Below, in pieces: positions 8,457 through 17,329 of a stretch of 64,000 bases of DNA. Within the stretch, counting starts at the first letter, position 1. Each line of letters starts with the position of its first letter. The notes under the pieces were generated by a model. That model was given only the letters and a program-made list of their open reading frames with translations, ran no database searches and was not told the origin of the DNA. The position numbers and the translations under genes are program-made. Source of the stretch: Bin87 sp965204905 (lineage in GTDB: Bacteria; Chloroflexota; Dehalococcoidia; Lucifugimonadales; UBA3495); NCBI GenBank assembly GCA_965204905.1, contig OZ242042.1, positions 1,922,001 through 1,986,000 of the forward strand. The letters are read 5' to 3'.

Positions 8457-9347
8457 TTGTTGCTCCACAGGGTATTGACCACCCTGGTCGCAGTTCCGAT
8501 CATTCTGGCGGCCGTCTGGTTCGGGCCGCCGTGGATAACCGCGTTAGCGGGGATGGCGGCGGTGATCGGCATTTGGGAAGCATACCGCTTGTACTCCTTG
8601 GGTACCACCGGTAACGACGGCATAGCCGCCAAGAAGCTGCCGACGGCGCTGGGAGGAACCTGGTCGGCGACGCTGGTGCTCGGGGGCGAACTGGCCGCCA
8701 CTCCGTGTGATTTCGCGAAAACCGCGGCCGCAATCTGCATAGCAGGGTGCATAGCGAGTACGCTCTGGATGATCGCGGCCTGGCGTGGTCGGCGCTGGGT
8801 CAACGCGGCGTTATGGCTGGTTTTGCCGCCTGTTTGTATCGGCGGTGGCTTAGCCTGCGCCGTGGCTTTGAGGGGCATTGAGAAAATCCCGGTTGCCGAC
8901 TCCCTCATACCGGCGCAGTTCGCCGATTCGGGGACCGGAATCTGGTGGTTGCTGCTGGGTATCCTTACCGTTTACGCCGCTGACACCGGCGCATTTACCG
9001 TTGGGCGATTGATCGGTCGCCACCGGATGGCTCCGGCCATCAGCCCCGGCAAAACGTGGGAAGGAGCTGCTGGCGGTATGACAAGCGCCGTGATTGCCGC
9101 CGTAGCGTTGGGATTGGGTACTCCGTTGGGATTGGAGGTTTGGCAAGCGGCGGTAACTGGTGTTATTTTAGGTATCGTATCGCCGGCTGGCGATCTGATG
9201 GAGTCGATGGCAAAACGCTGGGCCGGCGTCAAAGACTCCGGAGCTATTTTCCCTGGACACGGGGGGATGCTGGACCGCCTGGATAGCTTGCTACCTTCAT
9301 TCATCGTGGTATATGTGATGGCGGCTTTCTTTTCGGCCGCCAAATGA
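8457..9347 (+). CDS. cdsA: phosphatidate cytidylyltransferase
   Basis: A 296-residue multispanning membrane enzyme forming CDP-diacylglycerol from phosphatidate and CTP. Diagnostic are the ADTGAFTVGRLIGRHRMAPAISPGKTWEGAAGG region and the C-terminal signature SPAGDLMESMAKRWAGVKDSGAIFPGHGGMLDRLDSLL with its metal-binding Asp residues. About eight hydrophobic segments are visible. TTG start at 8457 follows the uppS stop by 4 bases. Confidence 0.94.
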   Translation: MLLHRVLTTLVAVPIILAAVWFGPPWITALAGMAAVIGIWEAYRLYSLGTTGNDGIAAKKLPTALGGTWSATLVLGGELAATPCDFAKTAAAICIAGCIASTLWMIAAWRGRRWVNAALWLVLPPVCIGGGLACAVALRGIEKIPVADSLIPAQFADSGTGIWWLLLGILTVYAADTGAFTVGRLIGRHRMAPAISPGKTWEGAAGGMTSAVIAAVALGLGTPLGLEVWQAAVTGVILGIVSPAGDLMESMAKRWAGVKDSGAIFPGHGGMLDRLDSLLPSFIVVYVMAAFFSAAK

Positions 9348-9363
9348 TCAGGGCGATAATCTC

Positions 9364-10491
9364 ATGCGACGCATAGTAGTGCTGGGTTCCACCGGTTCAA
9401 TAGGGCGGCAGACGCTGGACATCGTCCGGGCGTTTCCCGATGACTTTCAGGTGGTTGGATTGGCTGCCGGCAACAACACCGAATTGCTCGCTGAACAGAT
9501 CGCGGAGTTCCGACCCCGATACATTTGGTGCAACACGCCTCCAACCTCATTGCCGGATGGCGCTGACACGATGCCCATGGCAGAGATGGCGACTCTGCCG
9601 GAAGTTGACCAGGTGATGGTAGCCTTGATGGGCGCGGTGGGATTACATCCGACGTTGGAAGCCCTGCGAGCCGGAAAACAAGTTGCCCTCTCCAACAAAG
9701 AGCCTATCGTTATGGCCGGCGAGGTGCTCAAATCCGCCGAAGCCGAGCACGGCGGTGTGATCCTGCCGGTTGACAGCGAACCTAGCGCGATCTGGCAATG
9801 CCTTCAGGGAGAAGACAACCACATCCGGCGTCTGATGATTACGGCCAGCGGTGGACCGTTCCGCCGCACGCCACTGGACGAGCTGGAATCAGTAACCCCG
9901 GAACAGGCTCTGAGACATCCCACTTGGCGTATGGGTGATAAAATCACAATCGACTCCGCCACACTGATGAACAAAGCATTTGAAGTGATCGAATCTCACT
10001 GGCTGTTCACGGTGCCTTGGGAAGACATTGCAGTCGTGGTCCATCCGCAGAGCACTATCCATTCCATGGTCGAGTTTGACGACGGCTCAGTGAAAGCTCA
10101 ACTCGGTCCTCCCAGCATGAGACTGCCCATTCAATACGCCCTCTTCTACCCTCAGAGATTTACCAACCCGGATATCCCTCGCCTTGACATTAGCGCTCCC
10201 TGGTCGCTGGACTTCGAGCCGCTGGAACCGGAGAGATTCCCTTGCTTCGACTTGGCCGTGTCCGCCGGCAAGACTGGCGGCACCGCTCCCGCAGTGCTGA
10301 GCGCCGCCGATGAGGTAGCTGTGTCGGCGTTCCTTCAAGGCAAGATCAGCTTCATGGGCATTTACCGATTGGTGGAGAAAGTGTTGGGCGAGCACCACGC
10401 ACAGCCGGATCCAGATCTGGCAGCGATCACCGCTGCTGACCATTGGGCCAACCTCCGGGCATCGGAGTTGGCCGGTATGCCGACCGGCTAG
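9364..10491 (+). CDS. dxr: 1-deoxy-D-xylulose 5-phosphate reductoisomerase
   Basis: A 375-residue MEP-pathway enzyme converting DXP to MEP with NADPH. The Rossmann motif VVLGSTGSIGRQTLDIV, the LSNKEPIVMAGE segment, VDSEPSAIWQCLQG (catalytic D and E), TASGGPF and MGDKITIDSATLMNKAFEVIESHWLF are all present. ATG at 9364, 16 bases after cdsA. Together with uppS it places isoprenoid precursor and carrier synthesis in one operon. Confidence 0.96.
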   Translation: MRRIVVLGSTGSIGRQTLDIVRAFPDDFQVVGLAAGNNTELLAEQIAEFRPRYIWCNTPPTSLPDGADTMPMAEMATLPEVDQVMVALMGAVGLHPTLEALRAGKQVALSNKEPIVMAGEVLKSAEAEHGGVILPVDSEPSAIWQCLQGEDNHIRRLMITASGGPFRRTPLDELESVTPEQALRHPTWRMGDKITIDSATLMNKAFEVIESHWLFTVPWEDIAVVVHPQSTIHSMVEFDDGSVKAQLGPPSMRLPIQYALFYPQRFTNPDIPRLDISAPWSLDFEPLEPERFPCFDLAVSAGKTGGTAPAVLSAADEVAVSAFLQGKISFMGIYRLVEKVLGEHHAQPDPDLAAITAADHWANLRASELAGMPTG

Positions 10492-10504
10492 TCCTACGCC
10501 TGGT

Positions 10505-11902
10505 ATGGATACGCTACTCATTGCACTGGCATCGTTTATTCCGATGCTCCTCCTGCTGGTGGTGGTTCACGAGCTAGGACACTTTTGGACGGCCAAAGCA
10601 TTTGGCGTCAAGGTTCTTGAGTTCGGGGTCGGCTACCCGCCGCGCGCATTCGGGATCTACACCGGGCGCACGGAGGCGCTGCTGACCCACACCACGGTCT
10701 GCCTCAATGGTTCTCTATCGGCGATCAAACCGGGCCAGGTCGTCCGGATCCTCTCAGGAGAAACGGACGACGGAAACCTGGTGGCCCGTTACGTGGAAAT
10801 CCGGGACGCTGCCGCCAGCGAAGGCGCATCGGGCGGAGTTGGACGGTTTGTTGGCCTCAGCGGTAATCAAAACCCCCAGCCTGGTCCAGATTCCCCGCCG
10901 CATAGCAATCTGGACGAAGTGGAAACCGACGAATACCTGCGTCACGAGGGAAGAGTGCGAGAAGTGCGCCCCGACCGCATCGTATTGGCGGACATGATCT
11001 ATTCGGTCAACTGGCTGCCTCTGGGTGGATTCGTGAGACTAGCCGGCGAAAACAACCCTGCGGCTCCCCAGAGCTTAGCCCGACGCGGCGTTGGGCAACG
11101 AGCCATTGTGCTGGCTGCGGGTTCGGCGATGAACGCCCTGTTTCCCATCGTGGCCTTTGCCATCATGGCGATGGTCCCCCATAACGAGGTTATAGGAGGA
11201 ACGGCACAGATCACTGCGGTGGTCCCTGATTCGCCGGCGGCAACAGCCGGCCTCATGCCCGGCGACCGGGTTCTGGCAGTAGGGGACGAACTACTGGAAG
11301 ACCCGGGGCTCCTGCCCCAGGAGGTGAGGCTGGCCGCCGGTTCGGAAATGGCATGGGTGATTGAACGCGACGGCCAACGGCGGGTGGCGCACGTTACGCC
11401 GCGCAGTGATCCTCCTGCCGGACAGGGTGCCGTCGGGATCAATTTCGAGATAGTCGATCAACAGGTAGAGAGACGAACGGAACCGCCCTGGGTGGCGTTG
11501 CGTTTAGGCGTCACGAACACCTGGGACATGCTGACCCTCATCGTTCGCGAAGTCCGAGGTTGGTTCGGCGGCGGACGGGGCCCGGAGTTCAGCGGCCCCA
11601 TTGGAATCGCGCAAATCACCGGCGAAGTCACGCAGCGAGGCGGATTCCAGGGATGGATGGTCGTGGCAATCCTGTTGAGCATCAACCTGGCGGTGCTGAA
11701 CATCTTGCCGATACCGATGCTAGACGGCGGACGGCTGCTGTTCGTAGCCATCGAATGGGTACGCGGCGGCAAACGGGTTCCGTCCGACAAAGAAGGTCTC
11801 GTTCACCTCATCGGGTTCATTGCCATGATCGCGCTGGTAATCGCGATCTCGGCTAACGACATCATCCGCCTGGCACGAGGCATCAGTCCGCTGGGCGGGT
11901 GA
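10505..11902 (+). CDS. rseP: RIP site-2 metalloprotease with an unusual inserted domain
   Basis: A 465-residue intramembrane zinc protease. HELGH at 22-26 lies in the first helix; a PDZ domain follows (TAQITAVVPDSPAATAGLMPGDRVLAV) and the C-terminal NILPIPMLDGGRLLF supplies the third metal ligand. It is expected to cleave membrane-anchored anti-sigma factors or signal peptide remnants. Odd point: between the usual FGVGYPPRAFGIYTGRTE and YSVNWLPLGGFVRLAGE, which are normally adjacent, about 107 residues (58-164) are inserted, with a beta-rich start (GQVVRILSGETDDG) and an acidic, Pro-rich linker. Last gene of the operon. Confidence 0.9.
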   Translation: MDTLLIALASFIPMLLLLVVVHELGHFWTAKAFGVKVLEFGVGYPPRAFGIYTGRTEALLTHTTVCLNGSLSAIKPGQVVRILSGETDDGNLVARYVEIRDAAASEGASGGVGRFVGLSGNQNPQPGPDSPPHSNLDEVETDEYLRHEGRVREVRPDRIVLADMIYSVNWLPLGGFVRLAGENNPAAPQSLARRGVGQRAIVLAAGSAMNALFPIVAFAIMAMVPHNEVIGGTAQITAVVPDSPAATAGLMPGDRVLAVGDELLEDPGLLPQEVRLAAGSEMAWVIERDGQRRVAHVTPRSDPPAGQGAVGINFEIVDQQVERRTEPPWVALRLGVTNTWDMLTLIVREVRGWFGGGRGPEFSGPIGIAQITGEVTQRGGFQGWMVVAILLSINLAVLNILPIPMLDGGRLLFVAIEWVRGGKRVPSDKEGLVHLIGFIAMIALVIAISANDIIRLARGISPLGG

Positions 11903-11957
11903 CCGATGCAGGACAGGAATGATAGACGGCCGGCCGGTTCTGACCCAGTTGCATCGG

Positions 11958-11986
11958 CTGACGAGATAGAATGACGGGGTTATAAT
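11958..11986 (+). promoter_or_regulatory. sigma70 promoter upstream of the enoyl-CoA hydratase gene
   Basis: A -35 CTGACG at 11958-11963 and a perfect -10 TATAAT at 11981-11986 are 17 bases apart. Transcription would begin near 11993, leaving a leader of about 130 bases before the ATG at 12122. The leader holds a T6 run and no obvious riboswitch fold. Confidence 0.6.
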
Positions 11987-12121
11987 GGTGGCAACGCTGC
12001 TGTTCCCCACGGCAGGCGCATTGTTTGGAGGCGTCGCAGTGTTTTTTGCAGCGAGGGAAGCGGTACACAGTTTTTAACCAGCGACGTAGGCTGGTACCTC
12101 ACAAATCGCAAGGACTTTATC

Positions 12122-12940
12122 ATGGTCGTAACTACCTACTCCTGCATCAATGTTGAAACCGTGGCGCGCCCCACTATGATGGGACGCAACGAAGTCGAAA
12201 CTCATATCGGCGTGATCACTCTGAACCGGCCCGAAGTGCTCAATGCCCTGAACCTGGAACTGGTGCGGGAAATGGATCAGGCGCTAACCGACTTCGAGGC
12301 TGACGACAGCGTTGGCGCGGTGATCATTACCGGAGCCGGTGAGCGCGCGTTCTCTGCCGGCGCGGATATTCACGAGAATCGGGAGTTATCGCCGGAACAA
12401 CGGGAAGCCGGCCAATCGGAACGCGCTGAATACACCTGGCACATGCACACCAGCAGCAAGCCCGTCATCGGAGCCATCAACGGCTTGTGCTACGGTGGCG
12501 GCACAGTGTTGGCCACAAGTCTGGACTTCCTGGTGGGTTGTGAAAAGTCCAGCTTCCGGTTCCTGGCGGTGAACTACGGACAGATGAACGCTACGTGGAG
12601 CCTCCCTCAGTTGGTTGGAATCAACCGGGCGAAGGAATTGTTACTGAGTGGGCGAGAGGTATTCGCCGACGAAGCCTATCACATCGGCCTGATCAACCAC
12701 CTGGTGCCGTCCGAGGAACTGATGGAGCGTACACTGGACATCGCCGCCGGCATCGCCCGCAACCGGGTTGAAGGCTTGGCGAACATCAAGCAGTTGCTGC
12801 TCGAACATTCCGGCCTGCCCATTGAGGAGCAGTACCGCAACGAAATTGAGGGTCGCACCGGTAGGTTCAAGGGCCTGTCGGTGGAAGAAGGATTTTCAGA
12901 CTTCCTGGCGCGGAAGGGACGAAAGACGCGGAACGAATGA
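12122..12940 (+). CDS. enoyl-CoA hydratase/isomerase family protein
   Basis: A 272-residue crotonase-fold protein. HIGVITLNRPEVLNALN, the oxyanion-hole segment ERAFSAGADIHE and the second oxyanion glycine region INGLCYGGGTVLA are clear. The second catalytic Glu position is not the canonical E-E pair of classical hydratases, so it could be an isomerase, hydrolase or lyase of the same superfamily. It acts on acyl-CoA thioesters. Its stop overlaps the cupin start in ATGA (12937-12940), so both are co-translated. Confidence 0.88.
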   Translation: MVVTTYSCINVETVARPTMMGRNEVETHIGVITLNRPEVLNALNLELVREMDQALTDFEADDSVGAVIITGAGERAFSAGADIHENRELSPEQREAGQSERAEYTWHMHTSSKPVIGAINGLCYGGGTVLATSLDFLVGCEKSSFRFLAVNYGQMNATWSLPQLVGINRAKELLLSGREVFADEAYHIGLINHLVPSEELMERTLDIAAGIARNRVEGLANIKQLLLEHSGLPIEEQYRNEIEGRTGRFKGLSVEEGFSDFLARKGRKTRNE

Positions 12941-13380
12941 TGGCCAGGTCCGGAGAATTGCCGCCAGCGCCGCCGTTGGGACGACGTTCCGACGGCTTTA
13001 TCATTGCCCCCGACGGCTCAGAGGTAAGGCTGCTCCTCACCGAAGACCACCAAGCGACAACGTGCAGCATGGTGGAAGTGAGCATCGCTCCCGGCGCCGC
13101 CAGCCGGGCGGTACGGCACCGCACGGTCGAAGAGGCTTGGTACGTAATAGAGGGGGAGGGAGAGGTCTGGCGGTGTCCACCCGGTAGCGCTAAAAAGACC
13201 GCTCTTCCGATCAAGGTTTCACCAGGAGACGCCTTGGTTATACCCACCGGATGGGCGTTTCAGTTCCGGGCTGTCGCGCAGGAGGGACTGCGTTTTATAT
13301 GCGTAACCATGCCACCATGGCCCGGTATGGATGAGGCTGTTGATGTGCCGGAAGGCGGCCCATGGCCGCCTACGTTGTAA
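12937..13380 (+). CDS. cupin domain protein
   Basis: A 147-residue single-domain cupin. The first cupin motif is PGAASRAVRHRTVEEAWYVIEGEGEVW, the second is SPGDALVIPTGWAFQFRA. Metal ligands would be H and E in the first motif, but the second has F in place of the usual His, so metal binding may be altered. Overlap with the enoyl-CoA hydratase-like gene suggests a shared small-molecule or CoA-linked pathway. Confidence 0.85.
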   Translation: MMARSGELPPAPPLGRRSDGFIIAPDGSEVRLLLTEDHQATTCSMVEVSIAPGAASRAVRHRTVEEAWYVIEGEGEVWRCPPGSAKKTALPIKVSPGDALVIPTGWAFQFRAVAQEGLRFICVTMPPWPGMDEAVDVPEGGPWPPTL

Positions 13381-13402
13381 CCGGGTTAATGCAGAACCTC
13401 GA

Positions 13403-13639
13403 TCAGCCGGGGCGGCGAACTTCTATCGTTTCTCCGTCAGCGAGGGCAACGCGGCGGTATTGGATGCCCATTTTCAGCATCCAGTAACCTAGGGTAGCCG
13501 GGCTAACTCCCAACTGGGAGGCCGCTCGGCTCATCCCTACATCGTTGACCAAGTGCGGCACCAAACTCTCCAGGGGTTGACCATGCTTCTCTTCCACACT
13601 GCGCATTAGCTTGGTCTTTCTGATTCTTTGCGTCGCCAT
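13403..13639 (-). CDS. small helix-turn-helix protein
   Basis: A 78-residue basic protein. Residues 30-55 (VNDVGMSRAASQLGVSPATLGYWMLKMG) form a clear helix-turn-helix of the resolvase/Fis-like type. The N-terminus is Lys/Arg-rich and the end is a short beta element (ETIEVRRPG). ATG at 13639 has an AGGGGGA ribosome site upstream. It is likely a DNA-binding regulator of unknown target. It reads toward the cupin gene, tail to tail. Confidence 0.65.
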   Translation of the reverse strand: MATQRIRKTKLMRSVEEKHGQPLESLVPHLVNDVGMSRAASQLGVSPATLGYWMLKMGIQYRRVALADGETIEVRRPG

Positions 13640-13766
13640 ATTCCCCCTGCTTTCCGTATTTCACCCATCACAGGCAGCGCGAACTCGGAGCGCTACCGAT
13701 ACTTTCTAAACTTTGACCATGTTACACCAACCGACTGGCCCTTGACACGGGATTGGCATGCAGGCT

Positions 13767-13801
13767 AACGCTTTTTTTAGAAAATAAACTAAAAAAGCGT
13801 T
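13767..13801. terminator. AT-rich inverted repeat, possible bidirectional terminator
   Basis: Arms AACGCTTTTTTTAG (13767-13780) and CTAAAAAAGCGTT (13789-13801) pair over 13 positions with one bulged T and an 8-base loop. It lies 43 bases downstream of the LLM oxidoreductase stop (minus strand). The stem has T-runs inside it, but no T-tract follows, so termination is only a possibility; an operator for the adjacent HTH protein is another. Confidence 0.4.
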
Positions 13802-13843
13802 GGCTAACTCGATGAAATCATTACCTGGCAGTGGGATATCTGA

Positions 13844-14938
13844 TCAGGCGCCGTTTGCCCCGGTCAAGTCGGATACTTTTGGCATCACGTTCTCGGCCAG
13901 CAGGCGTGTCGAGTGTTCCCATGCTGCGTTGTTTTCCGACTGGTCGTACACCAGCATTAAAAGGCCGCCGAATCCCCCCACGTCTTGATACAGACGCCTT
14001 ATCTTGTCGGCCACCGTGTCGGGCGAACCGATTAACCATAGATGGTCGGCCATGTACTCGATGTTCACGGCGTCGTCAGGCACTTCGTCATCGTGCTTGA
14101 ACACTTTCATCAGGTCGAACTCGCGGAATAGGGGCAACAGGTAGTCGTGCCACACCCGACCCAACATACCGTTCAGGGCCAGATCGCGAGCTTCTTCGTC
14201 AGTATCCGCCACGTAAATGTCCCTGACCAATCGCCAGTCGGCCCGGGAAGGGGTCTTGCCCGTGCGCTGTGCACCCTCTTCGATGGCTTCCCAGTGGCTG
14301 CGGCAGTAATCCGCATTGAGGGCCAGGCTCATAGGGATAAAGCCACGCTCGCCCGCGATCATCAGGGTGGGAGACTTGTAGCTGACCGAGGCAACGCCGA
14401 TGGGAGGGTGCGGCTGCTGATAGGGGCGCAGGAAAAACTCCAGGGTCCCGTACATGGGCTCGGGGATGCTGACGTTCCAATACTTGCCTTTGTATTCGAA
14501 AGGCCCGTCGTTCGCCCAAATTTTTAGGATTATGTCCAATGACTCGCGAGTCATGTCCCGGTGTACGCCGTTGTTCCCGTCAACGTCGAACAGCGCCCAG
14601 TCACTGGGCAATCCGCTGGCGCCGACGCCGAACAAAAACCGGCCCTGCGAGATATGGTCAAGGTAGGCAACCCGGTGCGCCAACTCGGCAGGGTGGTGGA
14701 AGGGGAGCAAGTGAGCCCCTGAACCCAGCTTGATGCGCTTGGTCTGCATCAAAGCCTGGGCAATGAGCAGGTCCGGGGCGGGTATCGGTTCCCACGGCGA
14801 CGTGAAGTGTTCACCAATCCAGGCTTCATCAAAGCCTAACTCGTCACACAGAGTCAGGTATTGCAGATCCCACTGGTGGGCATCGTAGATGTTCCGTTCC
14901 GGCGGATGGGACGGCATCATAAAAAGTCCGTACTTCAT
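13844..14938 (-). CDS. LLM class flavin-dependent monooxygenase
   Basis: A 364-residue luciferase-like TIM-barrel enzyme using reduced FMN or F420. MKYGLFMMPSHPPER, GFDEAWIGEHFTSPWEPIPAPDLLIAQALMQT, LGSGAHLLPFHHPAELAHRVAYLDHISQGRFLFGVGASGLPSDW and YQQPHPPIGVAS follow the limonene-monooxygenase-like subgroup. It probably oxidises a hydrophobic substrate. ATG at 14938 preceded by AGGAGG on the minus strand. Single gene. Confidence 0.9.
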   Translation of the reverse strand: MKYGLFMMPSHPPERNIYDAHQWDLQYLTLCDELGFDEAWIGEHFTSPWEPIPAPDLLIAQALMQTKRIKLGSGAHLLPFHHPAELAHRVAYLDHISQGRFLFGVGASGLPSDWALFDVDGNNGVHRDMTRESLDIILKIWANDGPFEYKGKYWNVSIPEPMYGTLEFFLRPYQQPHPPIGVASVSYKSPTLMIAGERGFIPMSLALNADYCRSHWEAIEEGAQRTGKTPSRADWRLVRDIYVADTDEEARDLALNGMLGRVWHDYLLPLFREFDLMKVFKHDDEVPDDAVNIEYMADHLWLIGSPDTVADKIRRLYQDVGGFGGLLMLVYDQSENNAAWEHSTRLLAENVMPKVSDLTGANGA

Positions 14939-15030
14939 GGGTCCTCCTGCAATCGCCTTGACCGTGGGGGACTATAACCCGGCTCAGTCTCAGCCGTACC
15001 TTACCATAAATCCGGGCGTCTTGCGTGCCG

Positions 15031-15039
15031 TGTTATAGT
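15031..15039 (+). promoter_or_regulatory. extended -10 promoter of the FKBP gene
   Basis: TGTTATAGT at 15031-15039 is a TGn-extended -10 (TG + T + TATAGT) with no good -35 at 17 bases. It lies about 30 bases upstream of the start. Confidence 0.45.
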
Positions 15040-15068
15040 GGCGCATCCATTCCGGCAAAGGATTGAAA

Positions 15069-15500
15069 TTGACTACGGCACAGATCGGCAACCGGGTTCG
15101 GGTTCACTACACGGGCCGCCTGAACGATGGCGAGGTGTTCGATTCCTCCGAAGGGGGAACGCCGCTGTCCTTCACGGTAGGCAACGGCCAGGTGATTCCA
15201 GGGTTTGAAAACGGGGTTATCGGTATGGCCCCCGGTGATACCAGGACGGTCCACATCCCGTGCGCCGATGCTTACGGGGAACACAGAGAGGACGGCGTGT
15301 TACAGGTTCCCCGGGGCGAATTCCCACCCAACATGCCGCTGGAAGTCGGCACATCGGTTCAGGGTCAGCAAAGCAGCGGGCAGACCGTGAATTTCACCAT
15401 AATGGCGGTGAGCGACGAAACGGTGACGTTGGACGCCAATCACCCTTTGGCCGGAAAGGACCTCACCTTCGACCTTACGCTGGTATCAATCGAAGAATAA
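15069..15500 (+). CDS. FKBP-type peptidyl-prolyl isomerase (SlyD-like)
   Basis: A 143-residue PPIase. VRVHYTGRLNDGEVFDSSEGGTPLSFTVGNGQVIPGFENGVIGMAPGDTR is the FKBP core, interrupted by an insert-in-flap domain (about residues 70-120) as in SlyD, then NHPLAGKDLTFDLTLVSIEE. The His/Cys-rich metal tail of SlyD is missing. It likely acts as a folding helper in the cytoplasm. Two TTG starts are possible; 15069 has AAAGGA at 15057-15062 with a 6-base gap, while 15063 would have no gap. Confidence 0.9.
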   Translation: MTTAQIGNRVRVHYTGRLNDGEVFDSSEGGTPLSFTVGNGQVIPGFENGVIGMAPGDTRTVHIPCADAYGEHREDGVLQVPRGEFPPNMPLEVGTSVQGQQSSGQTVNFTIMAVSDETVTLDANHPLAGKDLTFDLTLVSIEE

Positions 15501-15528
15501 TGGAGCAGATCACGCAGCACCACCACCT

Positions 15529-15810
15529 GTGGAACCCGGATTTCCAACGCCAAATTTGAGGTGGTTAGAGCGTATCCTGCGCCTTCTCCCACCCCACTAC
15601 CGGCTTTTGTTTGCGGTCGCGTTGGCGATCTTGGGAATAACCGTGGCAGCTTCTGCTTCCATAACGCTTACTGCCGGAGATGACCCGTTACTACAGAACG
15701 TGGCGCGGTACGCGAAGGCAGCCTTGATAGGCTCGACCACCGTTGCAGTAGTCGTAATTACCGGTGTAGCGTTGTATCAACTGGTCCGTTCGCAGTTGCA
15801 CGACGGCTAG
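15529..15810 (+). CDS. small two-helix membrane protein
   Basis: A 93-residue protein with two hydrophobic segments, LLFAVALAILGITVAASASIT and ALIGSTTVAVVVITGVALYQLV, joined by a short polar loop. GTG start at 15529, 28 bases after the FKBP gene. No family recognised. Its end overlaps the opposite-strand gene by 53 bases, so one of the two could be wrong. Confidence 0.45.
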   Translation: MEPGFPTPNLRWLERILRLLPPHYRLLFAVALAILGITVAASASITLTAGDDPLLQNVARYAKAALIGSTTVAVVVITGVALYQLVRSQLHDG

Positions 15811-16075
15811 CCAGCCAACTTTTGACCGATTTCCACAGGCCGACCGCCGCTGCGATGGCCCAGACGATGGTCACCGCGGATATCGCGAAAGATCCCGCAA
15901 TTACGACGACGAAGTGGTCAGCCACCAAACCGATAATGACCACCAGAAACGACACAGCAAGACCAATTATGACCAAGCCGGTGATGTAAGGCGGCACAAT
16001 AGTGTCCAGGCCGATAGGGTCAATTACTCGCGTCCTGGGCGCAACTTGCTGATTTCGTGTTTCGGGTGTACTCAT
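15758..16075 (-). CDS. small two-helix membrane protein
   Basis: A 105-residue protein with a charged N-terminus and two long hydrophobic helices (ITGLVIIGLAVSFLVVIIGLV and VVVIAGSFAISAVTIVWAIAAAVGLW), then a basic tail. ATG at 16075 has GAGAGG upstream and an extended -10 (TGGTATAGT, minus strand, 16097-16105) lies about 20 bases before it. This support makes it the more believable of the overlapping pair. Function unknown. Confidence 0.55.
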   Translation of the reverse strand: MSTPETRNQQVAPRTRVIDPIGLDTIVPPYITGLVIIGLAVSFLVVIIGLVADHFVVVIAGSFAISAVTIVWAIAAAVGLWKSVKSWLASRRATANGPVDTTLHR

Positions 16076-16485
16076 GGCAACCTCTCCCGTACCGTCACTA
16101 TACCAGACTACGGCTTTACCTGTTTCGTCGCCGTCTATCTATATCAACCCACCGCCAACATCGTCGGCACTGGCGATGAAAGTAGTAGAATGAGGGTTGG
16201 TTCGGCAATGGTGAACGTTGGTCAAGACTGTGTCCCACGGTCATGCACAGCAGCGTCCATATCGACCCAGGCCCATGAGCTTTACGGTGCGCTTCTCCCC
16301 TCTCGCGGCAACACGAAAAGCAATCACAGGCGGAGCGACATTGGTCACAATGGCATGGGCCCAACTTCCCTTTCAACCACAGATTCTCCAAAAAGGGATC
16401 ATCGTTGCCATCGAATTGAGGAGCATAGCCTTTCGTACAGGGTATTGTTATCGCTATGGATCCCAAAACCGCAATATATTGAAAA
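16076..16485. other. 410-base stretch without a gene
   Basis: Apart from the extended -10 at 16097-16105 for the minus-strand membrane gene, I see nothing convincing here. Open frames in both directions have compositions rich in Cys, Arg and His and no family features. The sequence is somewhat less GC-rich than its neighbours. Confidence 0.5.
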
Positions 16486-17316
16486 CTACAGACGCACCTG
16501 CTGCGCCAACGTCTGGTAGGTAACGGGGGAGGTTGCGACCAACCCCGCGTCCACGGGGAGTATCACCCCGTTGATCCAGCGGGCTTCATCGCTGGCGAGG
16601 AATAAGGCAGCGTTGCCGATGTCCCACGCCGTGCCTTCAGTACGTAGCGGCGCCGCGTTGCTGCGTATCTGCCGGAGGTCATCATCCATGCGTGGCGCGA
16701 CCATCGGCGTGTACACCAGTCCAGGTGCGATGCAGTTGGTACGGATGCCGTCCGGCCCGTGATCAGCCGCCATGGAAATGGTCAACCCGATGACTGCCGC
16801 TTTGGACGCCGTGTAAGGAGTGCTGCTATGCGCCCGCAGGCCAGCAATGGACGAGATGTTGATGATCGACCCACCGCCGGATTCGATCATGCGCGGGATG
16901 GCAAACTTACTGGCCAGCACGATGCTCTTGACGTTAATGGCCATGACTCGGTCCCAGGCTTCTTCCGCGATTGCAACCACCGTTCCCCGGTGCGAAATCC
17001 CCACGTTGTTGTCCAGGATGTCCAGCCGGCCATACCTCTCGATGCAGGCGGCAACCATCCGTTCGCAGTCCTCGGCGTTGGTAACATCGGCCTGAATCGT
17101 TGACGCAGTTCCACCCTCGGCCTCAATCAACTTCAGAGTTTCTTTCGCACGATCCTCTGCAAGGTCGGATAGCAGGACCTTCGCGCCTTCTCTGGCGAAC
17201 AACGTCGCGGCAGCCCTTCCGTTGCCCACCCCCGGGCCACTAGTGCCGGCGCCGGTCACAATAGCTACCTTTCCTTCCAGTCTCGGGCTGCGTTCGGGCA
17301 CGGTTCGTTCCTCCAA
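16486..17316 (-). CDS. SDR family oxidoreductase
   Basis: A 276-residue short-chain dehydrogenase/reductase. NAD(P)-binding VTGAGTSGPGVGNGRAAA (18-37), NNVG in place of the common NNAG, catalytic S156, Y168 and K172 (SSIAGLRAHSSTPYTASK) and the IAPGLVYTPM loop are seen. The glycine-rich loop is slightly longer than in the classical form. Substrate unknown. It is separated by only 13 bases from the upstream membrane-protein gene, so could be in the same transcript. Confidence 0.9.
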   Translation of the reverse strand: MEERTVPERSPRLEGKVAIVTGAGTSGPGVGNGRAAATLFAREGAKVLLSDLAEDRAKETLKLIEAEGGTASTIQADVTNAEDCERMVAACIERYGRLDILDNNVGISHRGTVVAIAEEAWDRVMAINVKSIVLASKFAIPRMIESGGGSIINISSIAGLRAHSSTPYTASKAAVIGLTISMAADHGPDGIRTNCIAPGLVYTPMVAPRMDDDLRQIRSNAAPLRTEGTAWDIGNAALFLASDEARWINGVILPVDAGLVATSPVTYQTLAQQVRL

Positions 17317-17329
17317 AAAAGGTTCTCAA

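Noticed and set aside
13742..13770. TTGACA at 13742 as a plus-strand promoter
   Set aside because: No acceptable -10 at 16-18 bases and no plus-strand gene downstream.
15914..16519. A 201-residue open frame on the plus strand
   Set aside because: Composition rich in His, Arg, Cys and Ser, no domain features, no ribosome site, and it overlaps a supported minus-strand membrane gene.
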